Source: an uncultured Lachnospiraceae bacterium
Lineage (GTDB): Bacteria > Bacillota > Clostridia > Lachnospirales > Lachnospiraceae
Direction of reading: 5' to 3'
DNA: 51,713 nt
Assembly: GCA_902790935.1 (NCBI GenBank)
Contig: CADATP010000008.1
Span: 1 to 51,713, forward strand
The notes under the pieces were generated by a model. That model saw only the letters and a program-made list of their open reading frames with translations. It was not told the origin of the DNA and did not search any database. Both the position numbers and the translations under genes were made by a program. Numbering within the stretch: the stretch's first letter is position 1; the number at the start of each line of letters is the position of its first letter. This document shows, in pieces, positions 1 to 8,776 of this stretch.

Positions 1-6
1 TAAAAA

Positions 7-97
7 ATGACACAGGGGGACGGGGTTGGGGGTTCATAGTCAGAATAATTTCAAAATTATCTGACTATGAACCCCCAACCCCGTCCCCCTGTGTCAT
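7..97. repeat. Perfect GC-rich palindrome (REP-like hairpin)
   Basis: Arms 7-43 and 61-97 are exact reverse complements (37 bp); the AT-rich centre 44-60 can extend the stem with one bulged base. The first 31 nt (7-37) recur exactly at 51372-51402, and the core GGGGACGGGGTT also occurs at 51302-51313. There is no T-run after the arm, so it is not a typical terminator. From memory, similar GGGGACGG repeats accompany REP-associated (Y1/IS200-like) transposases in many bacteria; no such gene is in this window, so that link is inference. Confidence 0.85.
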
Positions 98-175
98 CTC
101 TTTTGGGGCTCTTTATTGGACTCTAAATGTGGATAATAGAATTATAGAAACATCCATTGAGAGAGGAGAAAACAT

Positions 176-763
176 ATGAGAAGAGTATTTTCTGAAGAGC
201 CCATTATCTTTTTTGACCAGGACGGTACTTTAAACAGATGGCGCTGGATCGATATTAATGAGGTAAAAAAGGAGGGGTATTTTAAAAGTGTGTTGCCCAG
301 GGAAAATGTGATAGATGCTTCCCATATCCTTAAAATCCGGGGGATACCGATCGCAACCTACGGCGCGGCCTGGCTTGACGACGGTCATTCGGTTGATGAC
401 AAGAACTGGTGGATGGACAGATTTGTTCCGCATATAGATATAAGCAAAAGGATATATGTCCCTTGTGGAAGCGAAAAGGTTGAATACTTCTATGAAAAGG
501 TCGGCAGAGATATTACGAGGGCTGATATTTTGATAGATGATAATTCCGATGTGTTAAGAAGCTGGGAGATAAACGGCGGTACCGGGATAAAGGTAAGAAC
601 TGCCGAGAACGGAAGGTTCGGAACGTGGCGAGGCTTCTCTTTCAGAGAGACCGACGATCCCGGAAGCATAGCGTCCTATATTGTATATATAAGACGCTTA
701 GCTATTGCGGCCGCAGAGGCTAAAGCTACAGGATATACTCCATCTGAGTCTCTTTTGGCTTAA
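176..763 (+). CDS. HAD-superfamily hydrolase, 5'-nucleotidase-like
   Basis: A 195-residue soluble protein. Motif I of the HAD fold is clear near the N-terminus (FFDQDGTL, with nucleophile Asp14 and acid/base Asp16), and a DDN motif at 121-123 fits motif IV for Mg2+ binding. The size and the layout with a small cap resemble the deoxy-5'-nucleotidase (NT5C-like) branch of HAD phosphatases; the substrate cannot be read from sequence. The ATG is preceded by GAGAGGAG at a good distance. The 3' end overlaps the tail of the convergent acetyltransferase gene by 38 bp. The HAD fold is secure; the nucleotidase label is an inference. Confidence 0.75.
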   Translation: MRRVFSEEPIIFFDQDGTLNRWRWIDINEVKKEGYFKSVLPRENVIDASHILKIRGIPIATYGAAWLDDGHSVDDKNWWMDRFVPHIDISKRIYVPCGSEKVEYFYEKVGRDITRADILIDDNSDVLRSWEINGGTGIKVRTAENGRFGTWRGFSFRETDDPGSIASYIVYIRRLAIAAAEAKATGYTPSESLLA

Positions 764-1196
764 GTCCGAGATTTTCGTAGAAGCCCTTTGCTGCGTCATT
801 GCCCTCCCAGACATTAAGGGTGATCTCGTAGCAGCCCAGGGCTTTTGCCTGATCCTTAACAAAATCAAAAAGCTTCTGCCCAATATGCATTCCGCGGCAG
901 GATTCATCGACGCAAAGATCGTCTATAAACAGAGATGTAAAGGGAACCATATTGTTTGAAAAGGGCTGCTTTTTTAATACGCAAAAGGCGTATCCCAGGA
1001 CTTTATCATCATCGCTAACAGCGACAAAGACCGGTCTTGTGTCATCTTTGAACATATCGTAGAGTTCTGACTCGGTGTATTTAGTGGTATCAGGAATAAA
1101 TACATCGGGTCTTATTGCGGCATGTATATTTAATACCTGCATCAGTAAATCCAGAATCTTTTCGGCATCTTTATTTTCAGCTCTTCTTATCTGCAT
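726..1196 (-). CDS. GNAT-family N-acetyltransferase
   Basis: A 156-residue protein with the GNAT layout: beta-strand 'VFVAVSDDDKVLGYAF', then acetyl-CoA-binding motif A (LCVDESCRGMHIGQKLF, an RGxxIG pyrophosphate loop), then motif B (LNVWEGNDAAKGFYENLGL). It likely moves an acetyl group from acetyl-CoA to a small amine or a protein N-terminus; the acceptor is unknown. The start is supported by TTGGAGGCG directly upstream on the minus strand (about 1199-1204). It converges on and overlaps the HAD gene, so the two are expressed from opposite directions and share 38 bp of coding sequence. Confidence 0.85.
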   Translation of the reverse strand: MQIRRAENKDAEKILDLLMQVLNIHAAIRPDVFIPDTTKYTESELYDMFKDDTRPVFVAVSDDDKVLGYAFCVLKKQPFSNNMVPFTSLFIDDLCVDESCRGMHIGQKLFDFVKDQAKALGCYEITLNVWEGNDAAKGFYENLGLKPKETQMEYIL

Positions 1197-1274
1197 AACG
1201 CCTCCAAATAATTTTTTAAAAATATCATAAAACTTCTCTAAAGAATCTTCAATAAGTATTTTAAGCGCATTCCA

Positions 1275-1344
1275 TGTGATATAATTTTCGCGAAGCGAAA
1301 CCGGAATCGATCACAGACTTGCGAAGCAATGTCTGTGATATAAT
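1275..1344 (+). promoter_or_regulatory. Duplicated extended -10 with mini-hairpins
   Basis: The 11-mer TGTGATATAAT occurs at 1275-1285 and 1334-1344; each contains an extended -10 (TGATATAAT). The second lies 29 nt before the phosphoesterase ATG. Between them are two small inverted repeats centred on GCGAAGC (1286-1300 and 1319-1329); the latter sits inside a 9-bp stem pairing 1310-1318 with 1331-1339. No good -35 was found, which fits an extended -10 promoter. Confidence 0.5.
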
Positions 1345-1373
1345 AAACAAAGTTCAGGAAAAGAGGGCAGATT

Positions 1374-1880
1374 ATGGCTACTTTTTTTATTGCGGATACG
1401 CATTTTTCGGATGACTCAATCAGAAGATACGAAAACCGTCCCTTTGAATCAGCTAAGGAGATGGATGAAAGGATGATCGACAACTGGAATCTAACCGCCT
1501 GTGACGATGATACAGTTTTTCTTGTCGGAGATATCGGTGATGAAAGAAAGCTAACAAGGCTAAAGGGAAAGATAATCCTTATAAGGGGAAACCATGACAA
1601 GCTTTCTGAAGAAGAGTACAAAAAACTTGGAGTGTATGCCGTCTACGATTATCCTATCGTATATAAAGACTTTTGGCTTGTATCCCACGAGCCGATGTAT
1701 GTAAACAGAAATGCACCCTACGCAAATATCTTTGGGCATATACATTCAAATCCGGAATACAGGTCCGTGAGTCCAAGGAGCTTTTGCGTAAGCGTAGAAA
1801 GGACCGGATATAAGCCGGTTTCCTTCGAGGAGATCGCGGAAGCGGTAAAAAAAGCTGACAAGGAAGCGGACAAAGCTTAA
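1374..1880 (+). CDS. Calcineurin-like metallophosphoesterase
   Basis: A 168-residue single-domain phosphoesterase. All metal-ligand motifs are present in order: DxH (Asp8, His10), GD (52-53), GNHD (72-75), a later SHEP histidine and a GHIH near the C-terminal third. This compact form matches small bacterial calcineurin-like hydrolases that act on phosphodiesters or nucleotides; the substrate is unknown. The last residues are a Lys/Glu/Ala-rich tail. The ATG follows AAGAGGG at a usable distance. It stands alone between its own likely promoter and larE. Confidence 0.85.
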   Translation: MATFFIADTHFSDDSIRRYENRPFESAKEMDERMIDNWNLTACDDDTVFLVGDIGDERKLTRLKGKIILIRGNHDKLSEEEYKKLGVYAVYDYPIVYKDFWLVSHEPMYVNRNAPYANIFGHIHSNPEYRSVSPRSFCVSVERTGYKPVSFEEIAEAVKKADKEADKA

Positions 1881-1957
1881 ATGCGCCATAGGTCTATGCG
1901 AAAACTATAGGAAGCCTTTAGTATAAACATAAAAATGCACATAGATTGGAGCCCAAA

Positions 1958-2797
1958 ATGATTACTGAAGAAAATGTGCTTTCAGAAAAAGTAAATGACA
2001 AACTAAATAGATTAAGAGATTATATCAAAGGTCTCGGTTCATTAGCTGTAGGTTTCTCAGGAGGAGTGGATTCATCCCTTCTTCTTGTTGTGGCTAAGGA
2101 AGTTCTTGGAGATAAAGCTATTGCCGTTACGGGAGTAGACGCTTCAATCCCGGAAAGAGAGCTTAAAGAAGCAAATGCTTTTTGCGAGGAGCGTGGGATT
2201 AAGCATATTACTTTTAAGTTTAACCCCATGACGGAAGAAAACTACCGGAAAAACTCTCCGGACAGGTGCTACTACTGCAAACGCGGTATTTTTTCCGAGA
2301 TCTTAAATATAGCAAAAGAAAACGGGATTGAGTATGCTGCGGAAGGCTCAAATATGGACGATCTTGGGGATTACAGACCGGGACTCAAAGCAGTCGCAGA
2401 GCTTTCGGTTAAAAGCCCTTTAAGAGAGGCGGGGTTAAACAAAGAGGAAATCAGGCTGATATCAAAAGCCTTAGGACTTCCTACCTGGAGTAAGCCTGCT
2501 TACGCCTGTCTTGCTTCAAGATTTGTCTACGGTGAGGAGATTACGGAGGAGAAGCTTTTAATGATCGACAAGGCAGAGCAGTTTCTAGTAGGGCTTGGCT
2601 TTTTCGAAGAAAGGGTCAGACTTCACGGGAACCTTGCAAGGATCGAAGTTCCCGAAAAAGACATCGAACGCCTCGCCTCTAAGGAGATACGAGAAGCCGT
2701 ATACGCGAAATTCAAAGAGATCGGGTTTATGTTTGTAAGCCTCGATATGCGCGGCTACAAGATGGGAAGCATGAATGCAACGATAAAAACGGGCTGA
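1958..2797 (+). CDS. larE: LarE-type ATP-dependent sulfur transferase
   Basis: A 279-residue protein of the PP-loop ATPase family. SGGVDSS (34-40) binds ATP. LarE enzymes adenylate pyridinium biscarboxylic acid mononucleotide and insert sulfur on the way to the nickel-pincer cofactor of lactate racemase. Cys184 in ACLASR matches the position of the sacrificial cysteine, and Cys104/Cys107 in PDRCYYCK add two more cysteines, which could support the cluster-type LarE variant (inference). The ATG at 1958 is chosen over an in-frame TTG at 1946 because GGAG sits at 1948-1951. larA, larB and larC are not nearby, so the target enzyme is not shown by context. Confidence 0.82.
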   Translation: MITEENVLSEKVNDKLNRLRDYIKGLGSLAVGFSGGVDSSLLLVVAKEVLGDKAIAVTGVDASIPERELKEANAFCEERGIKHITFKFNPMTEENYRKNSPDRCYYCKRGIFSEILNIAKENGIEYAAEGSNMDDLGDYRPGLKAVAELSVKSPLREAGLNKEEIRLISKALGLPTWSKPAYACLASRFVYGEEITEEKLLMIDKAEQFLVGLGFFEERVRLHGNLARIEVPEKDIERLASKEIREAVYAKFKEIGFMFVSLDMRGYKMGSMNATIKTG

Positions 2798-2805
2798 AAA
2801 ACTAT

Positions 2806-2834
2806 TTGACAAATAAATGATCCGTGCTTATAAT
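2806..2834 (+). promoter_or_regulatory. Sigma-A promoter of pyrG
   Basis: Consensus -35 TTGACA (2806-2811), 17-nt spacer, consensus -10 TATAAT (2829-2834). Transcription should begin near 2840. It lies just after larE and 150 nt before pyrG, and is followed at once by a hairpin with a T-run. Confidence 0.88.
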
Positions 2835-2855
2835 TCATATTTGTTCAAGGACAAA

Positions 2856-2890
2856 GGCGTCTTAACCTCTTGGTTAAGACGCCCCTTTTT
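2856..2890 (+). terminator. Leader terminator/attenuator before pyrG
   Basis: A perfect 12-bp stem (2856-2867 with 2872-2883), TCTT loop, then CC and seven T. It begins about 15 nt into the transcript of the strong promoter at 2806, so it either attenuates pyrG or makes a tiny RNA of about 50 nt; it may also end larE transcripts. The sequence from 2845 through the 5' arm is nearly identical to that at 4772-4793 before amt. Confidence 0.8.
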
Positions 2891-2971
2891 TTGTTTTAAA
2901 ACCTCTTACTTAAGTAAAACAGGATACTGCAATAACGGGAAAAAGAAGCAATATAGTTTAGAGAAGGTTAG

Positions 2972-4588
<1,617 letters not shown>

Positions 4589-4733
4589 AAGAGTATACTT
4601 TAAGAATACTGCCCGTGGGATTTACTTGTGATATATTTTTTCTTGTATGGGATCCCTATTAGTGCCGCAAAGCCCTTATTTTAGCGGGTAATTGGGAACA
4701 CGAAAAAATTCTACAAAAAATTTAAAAAAGTGG

Positions 4734-4762
4734 TTGACAAGTAACTCGGCACCAAGTATACT
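4734..4762 (+). promoter_or_regulatory. Sigma-A promoter of amt-asnB
   Basis: -35 TTGACA (4734-4739), 17-nt spacer, -10 TATACT (4757-4762). The expected start is near 4769, giving a leader of about 235 nt before the amt ATG. The 145 nt between pyrG and this promoter is AT-rich; I see no gene and no clear terminator in it. Confidence 0.85.
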
Positions 4763-4780
4763 TGTATACAATTCAAGACA

Positions 4781-4810
4781 AAGGCGTCTTAACTTAGGTT
4801 AAGGCGCCTT
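4781..4810 (+). promoter_or_regulatory. 5'-end hairpin of the amt leader
   Basis: A 13-bp stem (4781-4793 with 4798-4810, one G-U pair) with TTAG loop starts about 12 nt into the transcript. The 5' arm matches that of the pyrG leader hairpin base for base; the 3' arm differs by a change that keeps pairing. The T-run after it is short and interrupted, so termination here should be weaker than at pyrG. Confidence 0.65.
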
Positions 4811-4878
4811 TTCACGTTTTATGAATGGCGTATTTATGCGCTTCTTTATAGCTTAATATTTTGAATCTGATATTAATC

Positions 4879-4988
4879 AGGCGATGCAAAGGGGCATCAG
4901 TGCACGTGTCCCGGAGTGTCGCCTCTTTTAATATAAAAAAATAGGTGCGCCGCAGCTTAGTATTACATCATATTGCGCACCTTGTTTT
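4879..4988 (+). promoter_or_regulatory. Structured amt leader with second terminator
   Basis: Two alternative folds are visible. A small hairpin (GATGC 4883-4887 with GCATC 4894-4898) has the six-base loop AAAGGG. A larger one closes AGGCGA (4879-4884) with TCGCCT (4919-4924). Downstream, AGGTGCGC (4943-4950) pairs with GCGCACCT (4975-4982), followed by TGTTTT and then the ribosome binding site AAGGAGG. This has the layout of a conditional terminator; the controlling factor is not shown. Confidence 0.4.
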
Positions 4989-5004
4989 AAGGAGGAGTTA
5001 AAAA

Positions 5005-6768
5005 ATGGATGAGATTTTACAATTGATCGACGGAAAAGTATTTGGCGTCTGGTTTTTAATCGGTGCAGCGCTTGTTTTCTGGATGCAGGCGGGCTTCGCA
5101 ATGTGTGAGGCGGGTTTTACGAGGGCTAAGAATACGGGAAATATCATCATGAAGAACCTGATGGATTTCTGTATCGGTACTGTAGTTTTCATTCTGATCG
5201 GCTTTGGTCTTTTTCTCGGTGAGGACCTTGTGGGAATCATCGGAAAACCCGGATTTGATATTTTTACGGACTATGCACATTTCGACTGGTCCAATTTCGT
5301 GTTTAACCTGGTTTTCTGCGCAACAACCGCAACGATAGTTTCCGGTTCTATGGCAGAGAGAACAAAGTTCCTTTCATACTGCGTGTATTCAGCGGTCATT
5401 TCTGCAGTTATCTATCCCATCGAGGCCCACTGGACCTGGGGCGGCGGATGGCTTTCCCAGATAGGCTTCCACGATTTTGCCGGATCTAACTGCATTCACA
5501 TGGTCGGCGGTATTTCAGCACTCATCGGTGCCGCATTCCTCGGACCCCGTATCGGAAAGTTCGTTAAGGACAAGGCAGGAAAAGTCACCAAGGTAAATGC
5601 AATCCCCGGACACAACCTTACGGCAGCAGCCCTCGGCGTATTTATCCTTTGGCTAGGCTGGTACGGATTTAACGGAGCGGCCTGCACTACCGTTGAACAG
5701 CTCGGTTCTGTATTTGTTACTACAACCATCGCTCCCGCGCTTGCAACTGTTACCTGTATGATCTTTACCTGGATCAAGTATGGCAAGCCCGATGTTTCAA
5801 TGTGTCTTAACGCTTCACTTGCAGGTCTTGTAGCCATCACAGCTCCCTGCGATGTAACCGATGCTTTCGGTGCATCCATTATCGGTATTGTAGCCGGACT
5901 TCTTGTTTGCTTCGGTGTTTGGCTTCTTGATTACAAGCTTCATATTGACGATCCCGTCGGTGCGGTTTCGGTTCACTGCTTAAACGGAATCTGGGGAACT
6001 ATCGCAGTCGGACTTTTTGCTACTAATTCGGCTCCCGGATATTCAATCGCAGATAAAGCAGGAAACGAAATGATAGGTCTTTTCTACGGCGGCGGACTTA
6101 AATTACTTGGAATTCAGATGGTAGGTCTTTTATCAACAGCTCTTTGGACTGCAGTAGCAATTACCGTTACCTTCCTTCTCATCAAGAAGATCTTCGGACT
6201 CAGGGTAAGCGCTGAAGAGGAGATTACAGGTCTTGATGCTACCGAGCACGGACTCGCATCTGCTTACTCAGGCTTCTCGATCATGGACGTTGCAAGTATG
6301 GAGATGAGCGTAAACGAGAACACAGACCTTGGAAGTCAGGATTACTTCGAGGCTACAAAGGCTCAGAGAGATGCTTCGGTTCCCGTAGTCGGAAGCGTAA
6401 GTCATATAGATACAGGTATTCATAAAGTTGTTATCATCGCTAAACTTGCAAGATATGATGCGCTTCGTAAGGCTATGAACGATCTGGGCGTAACCGGAAT
6501 GACTGTTACTCAGGTTATGGGATGCGGAATCCAGAAGGGCGCCGGAGAGTACTACAGAGGAGTCGAGACAGATGCAACCCTTCTTCCCAAGGTTAAGGTT
6601 GAGGTTGTTGTCAGCAAGATCCCTGTTGAAAGCGTGATCGAGGCAGCCAAGAAAACTCTTTACTCCGGACATATCGGAGACGGCAAGATCTTTGTTTACA
6701 GCGTAGATAAGGTAGTAAAGATAAGAACCGGTGAGGAAGATTATTTAGCACTTCAGGACGTTGAATAA
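5005..6768 (+). CDS. amt: Ammonium transporter fused to a PII domain
   Basis: A 587-residue fusion. Residues 1-405 are an Amt/MEP ammonium channel with about 11 membrane segments: FCATTATIVSGSMAER, the Trp143 region, Asp157 in HDFAG, His165 and His324 of the twin-His pore. Residues from about 472 to 577 are a complete GlnB/GlnK-like PII domain with T-loop (KGAGEYYRG) and the GDGKIFV signature. The residue matching uridylylated Tyr51 is Thr522, so UMP control at that site is not possible; ATP/ADP/2-oxoglutarate sensing may remain. The link of about 65 residues is polar. The ATG has a strong AAGGAGGAG site. The next gene, asnB, starts 22 nt after the stop, so both are probably one transcript. 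Confidence 0.95.
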   Translation: MDEILQLIDGKVFGVWFLIGAALVFWMQAGFAMCEAGFTRAKNTGNIIMKNLMDFCIGTVVFILIGFGLFLGEDLVGIIGKPGFDIFTDYAHFDWSNFVFNLVFCATTATIVSGSMAERTKFLSYCVYSAVISAVIYPIEAHWTWGGGWLSQIGFHDFAGSNCIHMVGGISALIGAAFLGPRIGKFVKDKAGKVTKVNAIPGHNLTAAALGVFILWLGWYGFNGAACTTVEQLGSVFVTTTIAPALATVTCMIFTWIKYGKPDVSMCLNASLAGLVAITAPCDVTDAFGASIIGIVAGLLVCFGVWLLDYKLHIDDPVGAVSVHCLNGIWGTIAVGLFATNSAPGYSIADKAGNEMIGLFYGGGLKLLGIQMVGLLSTALWTAVAITVTFLLIKKIFGLRVSAEEEITGLDATEHGLASAYSGFSIMDVASMEMSVNENTDLGSQDYFEATKAQRDASVPVVGSVSHIDTGIHKVVIIAKLARYDALRKAMNDLGVTGMTVTQVMGCGIQKGAGEYYRGVETDATLLPKVKVEVVVSKIPVESVIEAAKKTLYSGHIGDGKIFVYSVDKVVKIRTGEEDYLALQDVE

Positions 6769-6790
6769 AAATGAAACGGAGATAAGAAAA

Positions 6791-8401
6791 ATGTGTGCCA
6801 TATTAACATACACAGGGGATGTGAGCGAAGAGCTTTTTAAGAGCATGCTCCAAAAGATGAAAGACAGAGGTCCGGATATGGACCGTATCCTGAAAGGAAC
6901 AAGAAAAGACGGAAAGAGCTTCTATATGGGATTTAACCGGCTTTCCATCATGGGACTTAATCCAAACGGAATGCAGCCCTTTGTTCACAATAATAATATG
7001 GCAATAACCAACGGTGAACTTTACGGATTTGAGTTTTTAAAATCTTATCTTTCTTCTCTCGGAGAAAAATTTGAGAGCGGGAGCGATTGCGAAATATTGC
7101 TCCCCCTCTACGAGAGGCTGGGAACAGCGGTATTTAGTCTGCTTGATGCGGAGTTTGCCTGCGTGATATATGATGCGGAAAAAGATGATTTTATCGCGGC
7201 GAGAGATCCTATAGGAATCCGCCCTTTGTACTATGGATATGACAGATCGGGGACCATAGTTTTCGCATCGGAGCCGGTAGCACTTGTGGGAGTCTGTGAT
7301 AGGATCTCGCCCTTTCCCCCCGGACATTATTACGCTGAAGGTAAGTTCGTAAGATACCGCGATATGACTTTGGTAAGTGAAAAGATAGGAGAGTTTTCAA
7401 AGTCGGCTGATATTGAGAAGGTTTGTGAAGGGATTCACGATAGACTTATACGCGGCGTGGAAAAGAGATTAAACTCCGACGCGCCGGTAGGATTTTTACT
7501 TTCGGGAGGACTTGATTCTTCCCTTGTTTGCGGCATAGCCGCCGCAAGAAGCGAAAAGCCAATAGAGACTTTTGCAATCGGAATGGATATAGATGCCATC
7601 GATCTTAAATACGCAAGGATCGTTGCAGAGTATATCGGAAGCAACCACCATGAGGTCATCATCTCGAAAAAGGATGTGTGTGACGCCTTGGAGACGGTTA
7701 TAAAAGCTCTCGGAACTTACGACATTACAACAGTAAGAGCTTCCATCGGAATGTATCTTCTTTGCAAATGGATAAGGGCAAACACAGATATCAAGGTAGT
7801 CCTTACGGGTGAGATTTCGGATGAGCTTTTCGGATATAAGTACACGGATTTCGCTCCCGGCGCCGAAGCTTTCCAGGAAGAAGCGGCAAAGAGGATAAGA
7901 GAGCTTCATATGTACGATGTCTTAAGGGCGGACAGGTGCATCAGTGCCAACAGCTTAGAGGCGAGAGTACCCTTTGGTGATCTTGATTTTGTCTCTTACG
8001 TGATGAGCATCGATCCAGAGAGAAAGTTAAATACTTACGGTATCGGAAAGTATCTTTTAAGACATGCATTTGAAAAAGATGAGTTTATTCCGGAAAGCAT
8101 CTTGATGCGTGAGAAAGCTGCTTTTTCTGACGCTGTGGGGCATTCGCTCCGCGACGATTTAATAGAACTTGCTGAAAATACATACACTGACGCTTCTTAC
8201 GAAGAGGGAATTAAAAAGTACGATCATTCAAGACCTTTTACGAAGGAATCGTTACTTTACAGAGATATTTTTGAAAAGTATTATCCCGGCCAGTCACATA
8301 TGGTAGTTGATTTCTGGATGCCCAATAAGGAGTGGGAAGGATGTAATGTGAACGATCCTTCCGCCAGGGTTTTATCCAACTACGGGGCGTCGGGTGTGTA
8401 A
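6791..8401 (+). CDS. asnB: Asparagine synthase, glutamine-hydrolysing
   Basis: A 537-residue class II amidotransferase that makes asparagine from aspartate, glutamine and ATP. The start is set at ATG 6791 so that Cys2 (MCAIL) is the N-terminal nucleophile after Met removal; an in-frame TTG 30 nt upstream would bury it. CGGAG lies 9 nt before. Glutaminase motifs: RLSI, NGEL (74-77) and GSDCE. Synthetase motifs: SGGLDSS (238-244), GEISDELFGYKY and SLEARVPF. The usual 'GEGSDE' reads GEISDE here, a small change. It follows the ammonium transporter closely, consistent with nitrogen assimilation. Confidence 0.93.
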   Translation: MCAILTYTGDVSEELFKSMLQKMKDRGPDMDRILKGTRKDGKSFYMGFNRLSIMGLNPNGMQPFVHNNNMAITNGELYGFEFLKSYLSSLGEKFESGSDCEILLPLYERLGTAVFSLLDAEFACVIYDAEKDDFIAARDPIGIRPLYYGYDRSGTIVFASEPVALVGVCDRISPFPPGHYYAEGKFVRYRDMTLVSEKIGEFSKSADIEKVCEGIHDRLIRGVEKRLNSDAPVGFLLSGGLDSSLVCGIAAARSEKPIETFAIGMDIDAIDLKYARIVAEYIGSNHHEVIISKKDVCDALETVIKALGTYDITTVRASIGMYLLCKWIRANTDIKVVLTGEISDELFGYKYTDFAPGAEAFQEEAAKRIRELHMYDVLRADRCISANSLEARVPFGDLDFVSYVMSIDPERKLNTYGIGKYLLRHAFEKDEFIPESILMREKAAFSDAVGHSLRDDLIELAENTYTDASYEEGIKKYDHSRPFTKESLLYRDIFEKYYPGQSHMVVDFWMPNKEWEGCNVNDPSARVLSNYGASGV

Positions 8402-8427
8402 TCCTTTTAGATATTCATTCGAGTGAC

Positions 8428-8579
8428 GCTGCTTTGCATATATATGTCCTACGAGCACCGCCTCTCGGCTATGAAGTCCTCGTGGCAGCGGTACTAGACT
8501 CATACTTCGCTAATGCTCGTATTCGTCAAGTGCCGGCCTCGGACACATTGCTCTTAAGGACACATATATGTAAAGCAGC
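8428..8579. repeat. Structured dispersed element, copy A
   Basis: A 23-position outer stem (8428-8450 with 8557-8579; one mismatch, one G-U) and an inner GAGC/GCTC pairing enclose a core of about 95 nt. The core contains GCACCGCCTCTCGGCT (8455-8470), GTCCTCGTGGCAGCGG (8476-8491) and CCGGCCTCGGACA (8533-8545). The same three blocks in the same order occur on the minus strand at 45764-45858. The outer stems of the two copies differ in sequence but both pair. It carries no ORF and lies between asnB and glnN. It could be a non-coding RNA or a hairpin-type mobile element; I do not recognise a named family. Confidence 0.75.
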
Positions 8580-8655
8580 TGTGAAGAAAGAGAATTTATA
8601 GATAAAAGAAAAAAATACACAGACCCGAAGATAGAAGATAAAAGAAAAATAAGAT

Positions 8656-8728
8656 AAAAGCAAAAGCAAAAGCAAAAACAAAAACAAAAGCAAAAGCAAA
8701 AAACAAAAACAAAAGCAAAAACAAAAAG
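8656..8728 (+). repeat. Hexamer tandem repeat AAAAGC/AAAAAC
   Basis: Twelve units in tandem, mostly AAAAGC or AAAAAC, with one 7-nt unit (8698-8704). Further A-rich AGATAAAAG motifs precede it from about 8600. It sits 48 nt before the glnN start, in the presumed 5' UTR, and would form a long unstructured purine-rich stretch in the mRNA. Confidence 0.9.
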
Positions 8729-8776
8729 AGAATAATCATCTTAGATATAAATATTACACACCAGGAGGAAAAGGAA

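Noticed and set aside
1238-1621. 127-residue ORF on the minus strand
   Set aside because: Antisense to the phosphoesterase gene, with no ribosome binding site or domain; a shadow frame.
2835-2890. B. subtilis-type pyrG attenuation by G reiteration
   Set aside because: The expected transcript start does not begin with GGGC, and no matching C/U-rich antiterminator partner is visible.
8656-8728. Possible CRISPR-like array
   Set aside because: Units of 6 nt without spacers; this is simple tandem repetition.
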